From Stigmatella erecta (lineage in GTDB: Bacteria > Myxococcota > Myxococcia > Myxococcales > Myxococcaceae): a stretch of DNA of 64,000 nucleotides. The notes below the pieces were generated by a model. The model saw only the letters and a program-made list of their open reading frames with translations, ran no database searches and was not told the DNA's origin. Of this stretch, positions 1-7,804 are shown one piece after another (position 1 is the stretch's first letter; every line of letters begins with the position of its first letter). Both the position numbers and the translations under genes were made by a program. The stretch is from positions 1-64,000 of the forward strand of contig NZ_FOIJ01000018.1 in the NCBI RefSeq assembly GCF_900111745.1. The letters run 5' to 3'.

Positions 1-11
1 AACGCTCCATG

Positions 12-32
12 CGCCACCTCCGTGAGGTGGCG
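12..32 (+). terminator. Hairpin at the window edge
   Basis: A perfect 9-bp inverted repeat (CGCCACCTC / GAGGTGGCG) with a 3-base loop. There is no T-tract, so it may be a Rho-type or attenuating hairpin rather than a classical intrinsic terminator. It lies just before the kinase-like reading frame opens at 39. Confidence 0.35.
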
Positions 33-182
33 ACCTGAACACGCGGCGACAGCCCGCGTCGATCCCCTGCCGCTTGCCTGCTCCCTCGCCGTAACCTGAT
101 CGGCGCTCTAGCCACGTACCTGCAACATCCGAGGATCGCCCGCATCCTGGGGCCCTACGAAGTCCAAGGCGTTCTTTTCATC

Positions 183-1046
183 GTGTCCGACCGTGTAGAG
201 GGCAACTCGATCAACAGCCTGATCACCTACTCGCAAATGCGCGAGAAGTTCCTATCCCCGGCGTTCTGCCTCTACGTGGGTGCCGAGGTTGCGGGCGCCC
301 TGCACTACGCGCACACCTGCAAGGGCGAGAACGGCGCCCCGCTGGGCATCGTTCATCGGGACCTGAACCCCGCCCGCATCTTCCTGGAGCCAGAGGGCGG
401 GGTGATTCTGACGGACTTCGCCCGCGCGCGCTCCCTGCTCCCGGGCCGCGTGGCATCGACGCTGCCGCGCCCTCATGGCGACGTGTTCTATTGCTCCCCC
501 GAGGCGTTGCTATGCGAGGAGACGGATCCGCGCGCGGATCTGTTCTCGCTGGGGCTGGTGCTGCTGAAACTGGCCACGTGGCGCCACCTCTACAGCACAG
601 CCAACGTGCGGCCCGACGACTTGGAGGAGGCGCTAACGGAGAAGGTAAAGGGGAAGGTTCTGGACGCGGCGATCACGGCCATGGAGGCAGACCTACCGGA
701 CCATGCGGACGACTGCATCCTGCGGGCTGCCACGTTCACGCGTGAAGACGTGGACGAGATCACCGAGCCTCTAGCGCATCCGCTGCGCTCCATCGTCCGC
801 AGGTTGATCCATCGGGACCCAGAAGATCGCTATCAGTCGGCGGCTGAAGTGGAGGCCGATCTGCGGGCGGGCCTTGCTGCGCTGGGAGTCCCCTACGGAG
901 CCACGGAAGCGCTAGACGAAGTGCTGATCTCGCTGACGGGCGCCAGCATGAGCCGGGGCGTTCTTGGGCCTACGAGCGAGAGCCAGTTACCCCCCGCCAT
1001 GGTGACGGAAGAGGACATCATCACCGAGCGGGGCGGAACTACCTAG
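183..1046 (+). CDS. Ser/Thr protein kinase-like protein lacking its N-lobe
   Basis: This is the C-lobe of a Hanks-type kinase. The catalytic loop reads HRDLNPARIF, where HRDLKPEN is usual, so the catalytic Asp is kept but the loop Lys and the metal-binding Asn are lost. DFG is DFA, and SPEALL stands at the APE position. The frame is open from 39, and kinase-like sequence (LQHPRIARILGPYEV) continues upstream of the GTG at 183. No start codon lies between the stop at 36-38 and 183, and no glycine-rich loop or ATP-binding Lys is present. The gene is therefore either a 5'-truncated remnant or a pseudokinase whose N-terminus is lost; the degenerate catalytic residues favour a non-catalytic product if it is expressed. 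The C-terminal tail after the kinase fold is short and shows no membrane segment. Confidence 0.6.
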   Translation: MSDRVEGNSINSLITYSQMREKFLSPAFCLYVGAEVAGALHYAHTCKGENGAPLGIVHRDLNPARIFLEPEGGVILTDFARARSLLPGRVASTLPRPHGDVFYCSPEALLCEETDPRADLFSLGLVLLKLATWRHLYSTANVRPDDLEEALTEKVKGKVLDAAITAMEADLPDHADDCILRAATFTREDVDEITEPLAHPLRSIVRRLIHRDPEDRYQSAAEVEADLRAGLAALGVPYGATEALDEVLISLTGASMSRGVLGPTSESQLPPAMVTEEDIITERGGTT

Positions 1047-1113
1047 CCACTCACCGCGCTTCTCTCACGCGCCCCCGCAGTCCCTGCTTCGGCTTCGTGC
1101 CGAGGATGGGATC

Positions 1114-1145
1114 GGCTTGTCTCCGAGGTAGACGGGAGACAGGCC
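1114..1145 (+). terminator. Strong hairpin after the kinase-like gene
   Basis: An 11-bp stem (GGCTTGTCTCC pairing with GGAGACAGGCC, one G-U pair) with a 10-base loop lies 68 bases after the kinase-like stop codon. No U-tract follows. It probably separates the kinase-like gene from the regulator downstream. Confidence 0.4.
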
Positions 1146-1235
1146 CCCCTGCACAGCAACCCCTCTCCGTAGCCGTCCGCCGCTGGCCCCTTGGGCCCTT
1201 CACCCGTCCGACAGGACAACGCCCGCAGGTTCCGT

Positions 1236-1709
1236 ATGCCAAGAGCCCCCGCGAAAACTCCCGCCGCTGCACGCTCCCGGCGCCCCTCGGAGCGAAACCG
1301 CAAGCCCTTCCCACTGCCTCGACACATCCAGATCCGGCAGCGCCGATTACCGGCCATCCTTGGGGCAGCGCTCAAGCAGGCACGCAAGCGAGCGTGCATG
1401 ACACAGGCAGAAGTAGCCGAGGGCATCGGCAACGCTCCCGAGGTTTACGGGCGCATGGAGCGGGGGGGAGTGCTGCCGAGTGTTCCCACGTTGCTGCGCC
1501 TCTGTCTGATTCTCGGAAGCGGGCCCCACGAATTGATGGGGTTTGCCGAAGTGGAGCCGAGGCAGCAGGCCCCCGGGACGAATACCGTGCCGCCCGGCTT
1601 GATTGACACTCCCGAGAAGCGGCGCCTATTGCGTCGCCTTGCTCGCCTTGACCGTCCGAGGATCACGATCTTGTCACGCTTGGCCGCCTTGCTTCTGCCG
1701 GGACCGTGA
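1236..1709 (+). CDS. XRE-family helix-turn-helix transcriptional regulator
   Basis: A 157-residue DNA-binding protein. A basic, Pro/Arg-rich N-terminus of about 40 residues precedes a Cro/C1-type HTH. The recognition region runs from LKQARKRACMTQAEVAEGIG through YGRMERGGVLPSVPTLLRLC, the standard five-helix layout. The C-terminus is short and Arg/Leu-rich, with no recognisable ligand or peptidase domain. The ATG at 1236 is preferred over the TTG 45 bases upstream because the extra residues are low-complexity. It stands alone between the truncated kinase gene and an AT-rich lipoprotein gene, so its target cannot be inferred. The HTH assignment is secure; the physiological role is unknown. Confidence 0.75.
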   Translation: MPRAPAKTPAAARSRRPSERNRKPFPLPRHIQIRQRRLPAILGAALKQARKRACMTQAEVAEGIGNAPEVYGRMERGGVLPSVPTLLRLCLILGSGPHELMGFAEVEPRQQAPGTNTVPPGLIDTPEKRRLLRRLARLDRPRITILSRLAALLLPGP

Positions 1710-2080
1710 AGGGACGCACGGTTGCGGCGATTCAATCCTGCCTCAATCCTGCCTGGAGCCCTGCAAGGGCCGCCTGGCCGACGCAGCCCGCAACTCTCCA
1801 TTGGTCCGGCTTAGCTAATCCAAGAAGGCCAAGCCCATTCAGGGATGTGAGCCAAGCCCCGATTTCTCGGAGGTGTACAGCGAGGCTCCCTCACAGAACC
1901 TTCTCTCCTTGGCTTGGCAGTGGTGCGCTCGTAGGATAAAACCCCCAAGAGGAAATGCTCAATGCGAGGAAGATCGCACTCCATCGCGGCGATGCATGGA
2001 AAAATAAAGCACAAGTAAGGGTTTGCGGCAAGGTTTGATGGGGAAGCGCGGACAATTCAGCAGGCAATGGGAGGGAATTT
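1710..2080. other. Intergenic region, no gene seen
   Basis: 371 bases without a convincing reading frame. Base composition shifts from GC-rich to clearly AT-richer at about 1930, marking the left edge of the compositionally different lipoprotein gene. A possible promoter lies inside and is listed separately. Confidence 0.5.
1909..1937 (+). promoter_or_regulatory. Possible sigma70-type promoter
   Basis: TTGGCT (1909-1914) and TAGGAT (1932-1937) are separated by exactly 17 bases, followed by an A-rich stretch. It sits about 145 bases upstream of the AT-rich lipoprotein gene. Match by eye only. Confidence 0.3.
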
Positions 2081-2998
2081 ATGCGATACTTTATTGCGCT
2101 GTTAATCATTTGCTCGACGGGGTGTGCAACGACGAAAACCGTTGCGGAAGAGAGGTCAGGCTATGCGTATATCCCTGTCGATCCGATACCCGCCAATGAA
2201 ACATCTGTACCATGCGCCGCGCCCAACCGCCTTCTGGGAGTTATCGAGTCGTTGCCTGATAGCGCAGTGAGAACCTTGGTACAGCAGGTTGATGGAAAAG
2301 GTAATTTTTCCTTTGGAATTGGCGAGGTCAAGGAAAAAGGCTCAGCGTTTCAAGTGACAGTCGATTTCATAAATTCGACGACTGTTCTGACTCAGTTTTA
2401 TATCAAGAAGACGGCCGAGTTGTATGGAAACAAAGAACATAAGAGGGATCCGATTAATCCTTGGCGGGAGACTAAAGGCATATATACTATTGGGTCGGAA
2501 CTTTACGAAGTTTACCGCGCAGACTCGAAAGTGCGGCCTAGTGATTTGAGTGGATTCTATCTTATAAATATCCCGGTTTATGTGGGACTGGGGATTCGCG
2601 TGAAGTCGACCGGATCTACTCTTGACAGTAATGTTGACATTTCTGGCTTGGCTAAGATTGGCCTTCAGGCGGAAGCAAAAGCCATCAGTGGATCCCTCGT
2701 TGCTCAGACGCTTGGTATCAGCGGCAAGGCGGTTACGTCAGCCTTGCCACTACACAGCGACCTGAACCTGACGACTACGACTGACGCTGTTGGAGCTGCA
2801 GGTTCCATTAAGGCGCAATTGTTTAGCGAAGATGCCGTTGTCTCTCCACGAGTGGTTGGGTTCTACTTACCGTTGCCTGCGGATGTCGCTTTGGTCAATG
2901 CTGTGGTTTCCGCGCTCTCCGACGGCTCGGCAGCTCCTTTGGTTTGGTCTCGGTCATGCGTGCCGCAGGCCCAAAGGGGCCCAGTCTTGTTGAATTAA
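2081..2998 (+). CDS. Lipoprotein of unknown function, AT-rich
   Basis: A 305-residue exported lipoprotein. The signal peptide MRYFIALLIICSTGC ends in a lipobox with Cys15, followed by Ala-Thr-Thr, which gives no inner-membrane retention signal by the usual +2 rule. The rest is a soluble, beta-rich, Ser/Thr/Val-rich domain with no family I recognise. A strong ribosome-binding site (GGGAGGGAA) sits five bases before the ATG. Codon use and base composition are distinctly AT-richer than the flanking genes (ATA, AAA and TTT codons are common), which suggests horizontal acquisition or a fast-evolving accessory gene. No partner is evident: the neighbours are a regulator 371 bases upstream and a non-coding repeat field downstream. 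Confidence 0.7.
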   Translation: MRYFIALLIICSTGCATTKTVAEERSGYAYIPVDPIPANETSVPCAAPNRLLGVIESLPDSAVRTLVQQVDGKGNFSFGIGEVKEKGSAFQVTVDFINSTTVLTQFYIKKTAELYGNKEHKRDPINPWRETKGIYTIGSELYEVYRADSKVRPSDLSGFYLINIPVYVGLGIRVKSTGSTLDSNVDISGLAKIGLQAEAKAISGSLVAQTLGISGKAVTSALPLHSDLNLTTTTDAVGAAGSIKAQLFSEDAVVSPRVVGFYLPLPADVALVNAVVSALSDGSAAPLVWSRSCVPQAQRGPVLLN

Positions 2999-3007
2999 TC
3001 GAGGAAT

Positions 3008-3560
3008 ATGTCGCCATCTAAAGCTGGGCTGCGGGGCTTGTTGACGCTGGCCCCAAGCCCGGCACTCACCACGAGGCCAGCGTCGAGGCGTCCGGCTTGG
3101 ACGCTTGCCCCGAGCCCCAGCGTTCACCACGAGCGACCTGAATGCTCACCACGCGGCCCCCAGGCGTGGCTCCCTCCCCTGTCTGGGGGCTCGCCACGAG
3201 GCGCGCGTCGACGTGCCTAGTTCGGGGCGCTCGTCCCGAGCCCCAAACGCACCATGAGGCCCCAAGCGCTCGCCGCGAGGGACTCGTCGACCAAGCCCGT
3301 GCCTAGCCTGTTCGGACACGCCACGAGCCCCCAGCGCTCGCTATGAGGCCCGCGAAGCTGCACCTGCGTCCGACCTAGACTGGACGCGCCATGCCCCTGC
3401 CAGCGCGCACCACGAGGCCAGCGTCAACACGGCCCACACGTCCGGCCCGCATGGACGCGCCACGAGGCCTGCGTCGACGTGTCCGCCATGGAGGCTCCTC
3501 TACGAGCCCGCAGCGCTCGCGCGAGGCCCGCGCCGATCTCTCAGCTTGGTCCCGGGAGAG
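3008..3560. repeat. Degenerate short-repeat field
   Basis: A non-coding stretch with about ten diverged copies of a unit resembling CTCACCACGAGGCCAGCGTC, often followed by GACG. Clear copies start near 3066, 3125, 3189, 3277, 3319, 3405 and 3459. Spacing is irregular, with no constant repeat/spacer pattern, so it is not a CRISPR array. Open frames through it are low-complexity and unlikely to be genes. Confidence 0.5.
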
Positions 3561-3650
3561 ATTCTGGGGACCAAAAAAGGACCAAATCGAGCGGACGCAA
3601 GCGGACGCGTGTGGACGCTTCGAGGGGCCGATTTTCAGAGGGAAACCGAG

Positions 3651-3714
3651 GGAGGCGCCGTTTTTCAGAGCGGGCCGGTTTACCCCCTACACGGCTTCGA
3701 AAGCCGCCGCCTCC
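3651..3714 (+). other. Shrunken tRNA-Ser-like element (possible att remnant)
   Basis: GGAGGCG (3651-3657) can pair with CGCCTCC (3708-3714) as a 7-bp acceptor stem. Immediately inside the 3' strand is a T-arm with correct 5-7-5 geometry, loop TTCGAAA at 3696-3702 and one mismatched pair. Only 33 bases replace the D, anticodon and variable arms, so it cannot be a functional tRNA. The 3' half matches the tRNA-Ser-like end at 6559-6583. Confidence 0.45.
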
Positions 3715-3869
3715 CCTGTCTTACTCAGCAATTATAGATGGTTCGACGCTGGCTCCATCCGTGTTGCACCTATGTCGCACGCCGGAGCAGAAGGGCCTGC
3801 TGGACGTGAGGTGCCTATGCTGCCGGTGTGGCAGGAGGAACCCGCCACCTGCGGGGAGGAGCGCGTTTG

Positions 3870-4037
3870 GTCATGGTGGAGGCCGAGGCATTGCGCGGCG
3901 AGGCATAAGAGACCTTCACGCTCAAACTCTGCGATAGAGGCGGCACGCGCACCGTGACCCTCGACGGGGTGATGCTCCCTCCGCTCCTGGTGTCCGCGAG
4001 CCCCGTGATTGATGGGCCTGTCATGGTTCTCCTGTAA
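3870..4037 (+). pseudogene. Remnant of a lipoprotein-type gene (DUF2381-like end)
   Basis: One frame reads ARLVMVEAEALRGEA, a TAA stop, then ETFTLKLCDRGGTRTVTL and LPPLLVSASPVIDGPVM before a terminal TAA at 4035-4037. The protein-like character on both sides of the in-frame stop suggests the decayed 3' end of a gene. From memory it resembles the end of the myxobacterial DUF2381 family, but this is weak. It ends 48 bases before the toxin gene. Confidence 0.3.
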
Positions 4038-4085
4038 TCTCGGGTGGTGCTCCCAGCGCTCGGGGCCACGGCGAGGAGGCTCCAC

Positions 4086-5519
4086 ATGCGGTGCTGGGCG
4101 ATTGTCCTGCTGTTCGCGTTCCTCTCAGGATGCAGCGCCGCAATGAAGGGCGTCGTCCGCTTGGACACAGGCCAGGGCGAGCCCATCGTCCACACTCCGG
4201 GCCGCGACGTGGAGCCGGCGGCGGTGAGCGAAAAGGAATTCAAGAAGGCCATCGCGCAACATGCCCCCACTGTGTCTGTGGTGGAGCGGCCTCTGGAGCA
4301 CGCCAGGCAGCTGTTTGGAGTGCCCGAGCGAAGCGGCTGGTACAGGTACGAGAGGAGGGGCCAGCGCCTCATTGCTTCGGAGCCGGGGAGTACCAGGAAC
4401 CTACGCTTGTTACCCGAGGACGAGGAGCTCAAGCGCCGCTACCTGCTGTGGTGCGAGCACACGTGGGGAGGCGGAGATTGCCTGCGCCTGCTGGTAGACA
4501 AGCCCTTCCTGGATGGCGATGCCAAATACGCGCTCGCCATGGCGATTGCTCACAGCAAAGTACTGGGGGCCATGAAGGAGGAACTTGCCCGGATGGTGAG
4601 CCCTCAGGCGGTGGTAGCCACAGTGGTGGGCGGCCTGACCATGTATGCCATTCTGCTCGCACTACCCGAACCGGTGAGTAAGGGCATCGCCGCGCTGATG
4701 ACGCTGGGGGCCGTGGCGTACCTGGGCTGGGACACGGTGTGGCGCCTGATCGACGGGTGGCTGGTGCTGATGAAGGAAGTGGATAAGGCCACCACCTTCG
4801 ACGGCCTCTACTCCTCCGGAGAGAAGTTCGGGGACACGATGGGAGAGAAGGCGGCCCGAGCCTTCGTCATGCTGGGCACGGTGGCCCTGGGGAATACGGC
4901 TTCGGGGATGGCGGCGACGCTGCCGAAGTTGCCGGGAGCCGGGCAGGCGGCGGTGGTGGCCGAGACGCAGCTGAACATCCGCTTCACGGCCCCTGCTCTG
5001 GCTCAGGTGGAATCGGTTGCCATCAGTGCCGAGGGCGGCACTATCGCGTTGGCCCCCAACGCAGTCGCCATGACAGCGCGCGGCAGCTCAGGCGGCAAGG
5101 CTGGCGCGAAGGCTGCGCCGCCCAGCTCGGGTGGCCCGGGGCAATGGTTCAAGGCGAAAGAGGGCATGCCCGAGCAGGCGCGCCGCTATCAGGCGCAGGT
5201 GACGGGCGCCCCCGAAGGCTATGTCTACCGCGTCGAGCAGGGTGGTAAGTACGTGAAATTCGACGGCTTCGACCAGGGGGTTCTGATCGAAACCAAGGCC
5301 ACCGGCTACGCGCAGTGGATCAATAAGAAGCTGGAGTTTTTCGGAAACTTTCAGGGGCGCGACCAGATGCTTGATCAGGCGCAGCGCCAAGTCACAGCCG
5401 CCAATGGAACGCCCATCCGGTGGATCGTCGCCGAAGAGAAACTCGCGGGTGCGCTCAGGAAGATGTTCACGAACGAGCAACTCCCGATTGAGGTCATCCA
5501 TATTCCCGCAGCTCCGTAA
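4086..5519 (+). CDS. SitA-like polymorphic toxin lipoprotein with Tox-REase-5-like C-terminus
   Basis: A 477-residue lipoprotein. The type II signal peptide MRCWAIVLLFAFLSGC gives a lipid-anchored Cys. The middle (about residues 90-290) has a Cys-containing segment (LWCEHTWGGGDCLRLLV), then two hydrophobic helical stretches near ALPEPVSKGIAALMTLGAVA. This layout matches, from memory, SitA5-type toxins passed between myxobacteria by outer-membrane exchange. A Gly/Ala/Pro-rich linker leads to a C-terminal domain of about 110 residues (GYVYRVEQGGKYVKFDGFDQ ... LIETKATGYAQW ... IRWIVAEEK) with the restriction-endonuclease-fold pattern D-x(n)-ETK of Tox-REase-5. The ATG at 4086 is chosen because AGGAGG lies six bases upstream and it begins the signal peptide. 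An immunity-like gene follows 14 bases later. Nuclease activity and transfer route are inferred. Confidence 0.7.
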   Translation: MRCWAIVLLFAFLSGCSAAMKGVVRLDTGQGEPIVHTPGRDVEPAAVSEKEFKKAIAQHAPTVSVVERPLEHARQLFGVPERSGWYRYERRGQRLIASEPGSTRNLRLLPEDEELKRRYLLWCEHTWGGGDCLRLLVDKPFLDGDAKYALAMAIAHSKVLGAMKEELARMVSPQAVVATVVGGLTMYAILLALPEPVSKGIAALMTLGAVAYLGWDTVWRLIDGWLVLMKEVDKATTFDGLYSSGEKFGDTMGEKAARAFVMLGTVALGNTASGMAATLPKLPGAGQAAVVAETQLNIRFTAPALAQVESVAISAEGGTIALAPNAVAMTARGSSGGKAGAKAAPPSSGGPGQWFKAKEGMPEQARRYQAQVTGAPEGYVYRVEQGGKYVKFDGFDQGVLIETKATGYAQWINKKLEFFGNFQGRDQMLDQAQRQVTAANGTPIRWIVAEEKLAGALRKMFTNEQLPIEVIHIPAAP

Positions 5520-5533
5520 GGAGTAGCCGCTCG

Positions 5534-6256
5534 ATGACAGAGACCTATTATGCTGGCTCCTATTGGCTGGCCCGGCCCGAATCCGCCGAGGCTTGCGCAC
5601 GACGCGCGGGGCGTTTCTTCCGCAGCCTGGGGCGCTGCGACCCGGCGTGGAACCGCTGGTATCAGCCGGCTCGCTCCTTCGAGGAGGCTCGCAAACGCCC
5701 ATTCACGACAGATGAAACGAGCTTCCAGAAGCTGTTCGCACATGAGAAGCATCAGATCTTTGACGGTGTCAAGTTCCGGTTGTGGACGGGTGACAACCAG
5801 GAGGAAACGTCCTCCGCCGGAGGATCGTGCGGTTCATCCTCCCTCCAGCTTCCATCCAACTGCGTGCTTGAACCCTTCGATGAAGGTCTTGTCGGGGAAC
5901 GGATCCTGACCGCTCCCATCATGGCCGAGGTGTTGCGCACCATGGCCATAGCCTGGGACCCGGAGTGGGGAGTGGCTACCTCGCACCAGCACTTGGAGAC
6001 GGCGGTGAAGGGGTTCCCGTACGCAGGCACCTTCGTGGGCTGGGTGATGTACTTCTCGCGGCTTCGCGGCACGGTGCCCCCGCTGCCTGCGCCCGTGCGT
6101 ATTGCACCCGTGGAGGATAAAGGCACCCTCGTCATCCTTACCCCCGAGAGGTTCACCGCCGCCAATCCGGAGCACGTCGCGCTGGCCGCACGTGTCCACG
6201 AGTTGCTGGACCGAGCTGGGCTGCTACGGCCGTTGCAGCCCTGGCCGACAGGTTGA
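5534..6256 (+). CDS. Imm52-like immunity protein, cognate to the upstream toxin
   Basis: A 240-residue soluble protein with no signal peptide, consistent with a cytoplasmic immunity factor. The N-terminus (TETYYAGSYWLARPESAEAC, then RRAGRFFRSLGRCDPAWNRW) follows the pattern I associate with Imm52. This family is commonly paired with Tox-REase-5 toxins. The gene begins 14 bases after the toxin stop, with AAGGAG overlapping the toxin stop codon, so the two are almost certainly co-transcribed. A mid-protein Ser/Gly/Cys-rich loop (SSAGGSCGSSS) is probably variable. The operon position is direct evidence; the family name is from memory and neutralisation is inferred. Confidence 0.7.
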   Translation: MTETYYAGSYWLARPESAEACARRAGRFFRSLGRCDPAWNRWYQPARSFEEARKRPFTTDETSFQKLFAHEKHQIFDGVKFRLWTGDNQEETSSAGGSCGSSSLQLPSNCVLEPFDEGLVGERILTAPIMAEVLRTMAIAWDPEWGVATSHQHLETAVKGFPYAGTFVGWVMYFSRLRGTVPPLPAPVRIAPVEDKGTLVILTPERFTAANPEHVALAARVHELLDRAGLLRPLQPWPTG

Positions 6257-6708
6257 CTGCATGGCCTAAGGTTGCTCCCTCGCACGACGCGGGCTCGGGC
6301 GCGCTCGCGCAAAGGCCTGTGCAGGGTCCGAGGTACACGCTTTCAGACCGTTGCCGAAAGCCGCGAGGCAGGGGCCGCATGTGCCCCGTGGGCGTGAGGG
6401 TTCGGCGTCCGCCATGTTGCACGTATGTCGCAGGAGCCTGCGGAATGGGATGGGACAGGACGGGACGACACGGGACGCGGCGGGATAACGACTCCGAATC
6501 ATTCCGGGCGGTTGCGAGGTAAGGGCGCGATTCTGCTAGAGGTTTCACACCGCCCGGCGCGGGTTCGAAACCCGCCGCCTCCATCAGATTCTTCGTCACA
6601 TCGTGGGTGGGCCCTCTCCCCCTCGAGGCCGCCTTGGTCCAGGTCGAACCCTGGCAGAGATTGAGCAGAGTGCTGGAATTCCTACCCACGGAGAATCGAG
6701 TTCCGACC
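6257..6708. other. Intergenic region with G/A-rich micro-repeats and a tRNA-like end
   Basis: 452 bases without a supported gene. Around 6445-6485 is a run of short GGGAC/GGGAT-type repeats. The tRNA-Ser-like 3' end at 6559-6583 is listed separately. The reading frame of the methyltransferase gene extends back to 6607, but that extension shows no methyltransferase-like sequence. Confidence 0.45.
6559..6583 (+). other. tRNA-Ser-like 3' end without a tRNA (probable att scar)
   Basis: A perfect T-arm (GCGGG, loop TTCGAAA, CCCGC) is followed by CGCCTCC and discriminator A, exactly the 3' 25 bases of a long-variable-arm tRNA such as tRNA-Ser. No GGAGGCG acceptor 5' strand occurs at the right distance upstream, so the tRNA body is absent. 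Such isolated tRNA ends are typical of attachment sites left by tRNA-targeting integrases. Confidence 0.55.
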
Positions 6709-7746
6709 ATGTCGCAGAGCACGAACGACGCCCCTGCCCAGCAGGTTTCTCCCGCACAGCAAATGTACGAGCTCGTCGCCAGCTACTGGAAAACCCAGCT
6801 GGTCGCGGCCGTCGCCCGCTTGGGGCTGGCGGACCTCCTGGGGCGTGGTGCTCGCCTGAGTGACGAGCTCGCACACGAGGTCAAGGCCAGTCCTGACGGC
6901 GTCTACCGCCTGCTGCGCGGAGGCGTGGCCATCGGGCTCTTCGAGGAAACGCCTCCGCGCACGTTCACGCTCACCCCCTTGGGCGCATGCCTCCGCACGT
7001 CCGAGCCCGGCTCGATGGCGGACTGGGCCATCACCCAGGCTGGCCAGGTGCATTGGCTGCCCTGGGGCCAGCTCCACGAGGCGGTCCGCACGGGCCAGCC
7101 GATGACCCGGCAGGTGCTGGGCGCCGAGGGGTGGGAGTACCTCGCCAAGCACCCCGAGGAGGCCGCTTCCTTCGCCCGGGCCATGGGCAACCTCAGCGCC
7201 TTCGTGGCCAGCGACGTGGCGCGCGTCCATGATTTCTCGCGGTATGCCCGCGTGGCGGATGTGGGAGGGAGCGAGGGCGTGCTCCTGGCCGCCGTGCTCC
7301 GCGCATTCCCCCCATGCCAGGGCATCCTCTTCGATTTGCCCCATGTCATCGAAGGGGCCCGTGAGCGCCTGAAGGCGGAGGGACTGGCCGGCAGGACCCA
7401 GGTGGTGGGCGGAAACTTCTTCGAGCCGGTCCTCCCGGAAGCGGAGGCCTATCTGCTCAAGAACGTCCTCCATGACTGGGACGATGCGCGCTGTACCCTC
7501 CTGCTGACCCAGATCCACCGGGCCGCGCCGGCGGGGGCCCGGCTGCTAGTGGTGGAGGGCGTCATTCCCGATGACGGCAGGGCCTCGGCCACCGCCCTCA
7601 TGGACGTGAACATGCTCGTCATGGTCGGTGGGCGCGAGCGCACGGCCAGCGAGTACAAGGCGTTGCTCGCCAGCGCCTCCTGGGAGCTGGAGCGCATCAC
7701 GCCCGCAGGGGCCCTGGTGAGTGTCGTCGAGGCGCGCCGGCGCTGA
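6709..7746 (+). CDS. SAM-dependent O-methyltransferase (plant/bacterial OMT family)
   Basis: A 345-residue cytoplasmic enzyme predicted to transfer a methyl group from S-adenosylmethionine to a hydroxyl of a small molecule. The N-terminal winged-helix dimerisation region (about 20-105) contains QMYELVASYWKTQLVAAVAR and SPDGVYRLLRGG. The Rossmann-like domain has VADVGGSEGVLLAAV as motif I (usually DVGGGxG), an FDLPHVIEGAR segment, and the family signature LLKNVLHDWDD followed by LLVVEGVIPDD. The catalytic His falls in NVLHDW. The ATG at 6709 is preferred over an extension to 6607, which adds unrelated residues. No biosynthetic neighbours are present, so the substrate is unknown. It is a single-gene unit followed by a hairpin. 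Confidence 0.85.
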   Translation: MSQSTNDAPAQQVSPAQQMYELVASYWKTQLVAAVARLGLADLLGRGARLSDELAHEVKASPDGVYRLLRGGVAIGLFEETPPRTFTLTPLGACLRTSEPGSMADWAITQAGQVHWLPWGQLHEAVRTGQPMTRQVLGAEGWEYLAKHPEEAASFARAMGNLSAFVASDVARVHDFSRYARVADVGGSEGVLLAAVLRAFPPCQGILFDLPHVIEGARERLKAEGLAGRTQVVGGNFFEPVLPEAEAYLLKNVLHDWDDARCTLLLTQIHRAAPAGARLLVVEGVIPDDGRASATALMDVNMLVMVGGRERTASEYKALLASASWELERITPAGALVSVVEARRR

Positions 7747-7786
7747 AGGAGGGCCGGTGCGGCACACACCCCTCCCGTTCCGTCCC

Positions 7787-7804
7787 GGGCCGAGAATTCG
7801 GCCC
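7787..7804 (+). terminator. Hairpin after the methyltransferase gene
   Basis: GGGCCGA and TCGGCCC form a perfect 7-bp stem with loop GAAT, 41 bases after the stop codon. There is no strong U-tract. Confidence 0.4.

Noticed and set aside
3008-3560. CRISPR array
   Set aside because: The repeats are diverged, of unequal spacing and without unique spacers of constant length, and no cas gene is present.
3391-3957. Long plus-strand open frames (188 and 152 codons) across the repeat field
   Set aside because: They are Arg/Ala/Pro-rich, lie in overlapping frames over repeats and the tRNA-like element, and lack ribosome-binding sites. They are an effect of high GC.
6505-6583. A complete tRNA-Ser gene
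   Set aside because: Only the T-arm and 3' acceptor strand fit; no 5' acceptor strand, D-arm or anticodon arm could be found upstream.
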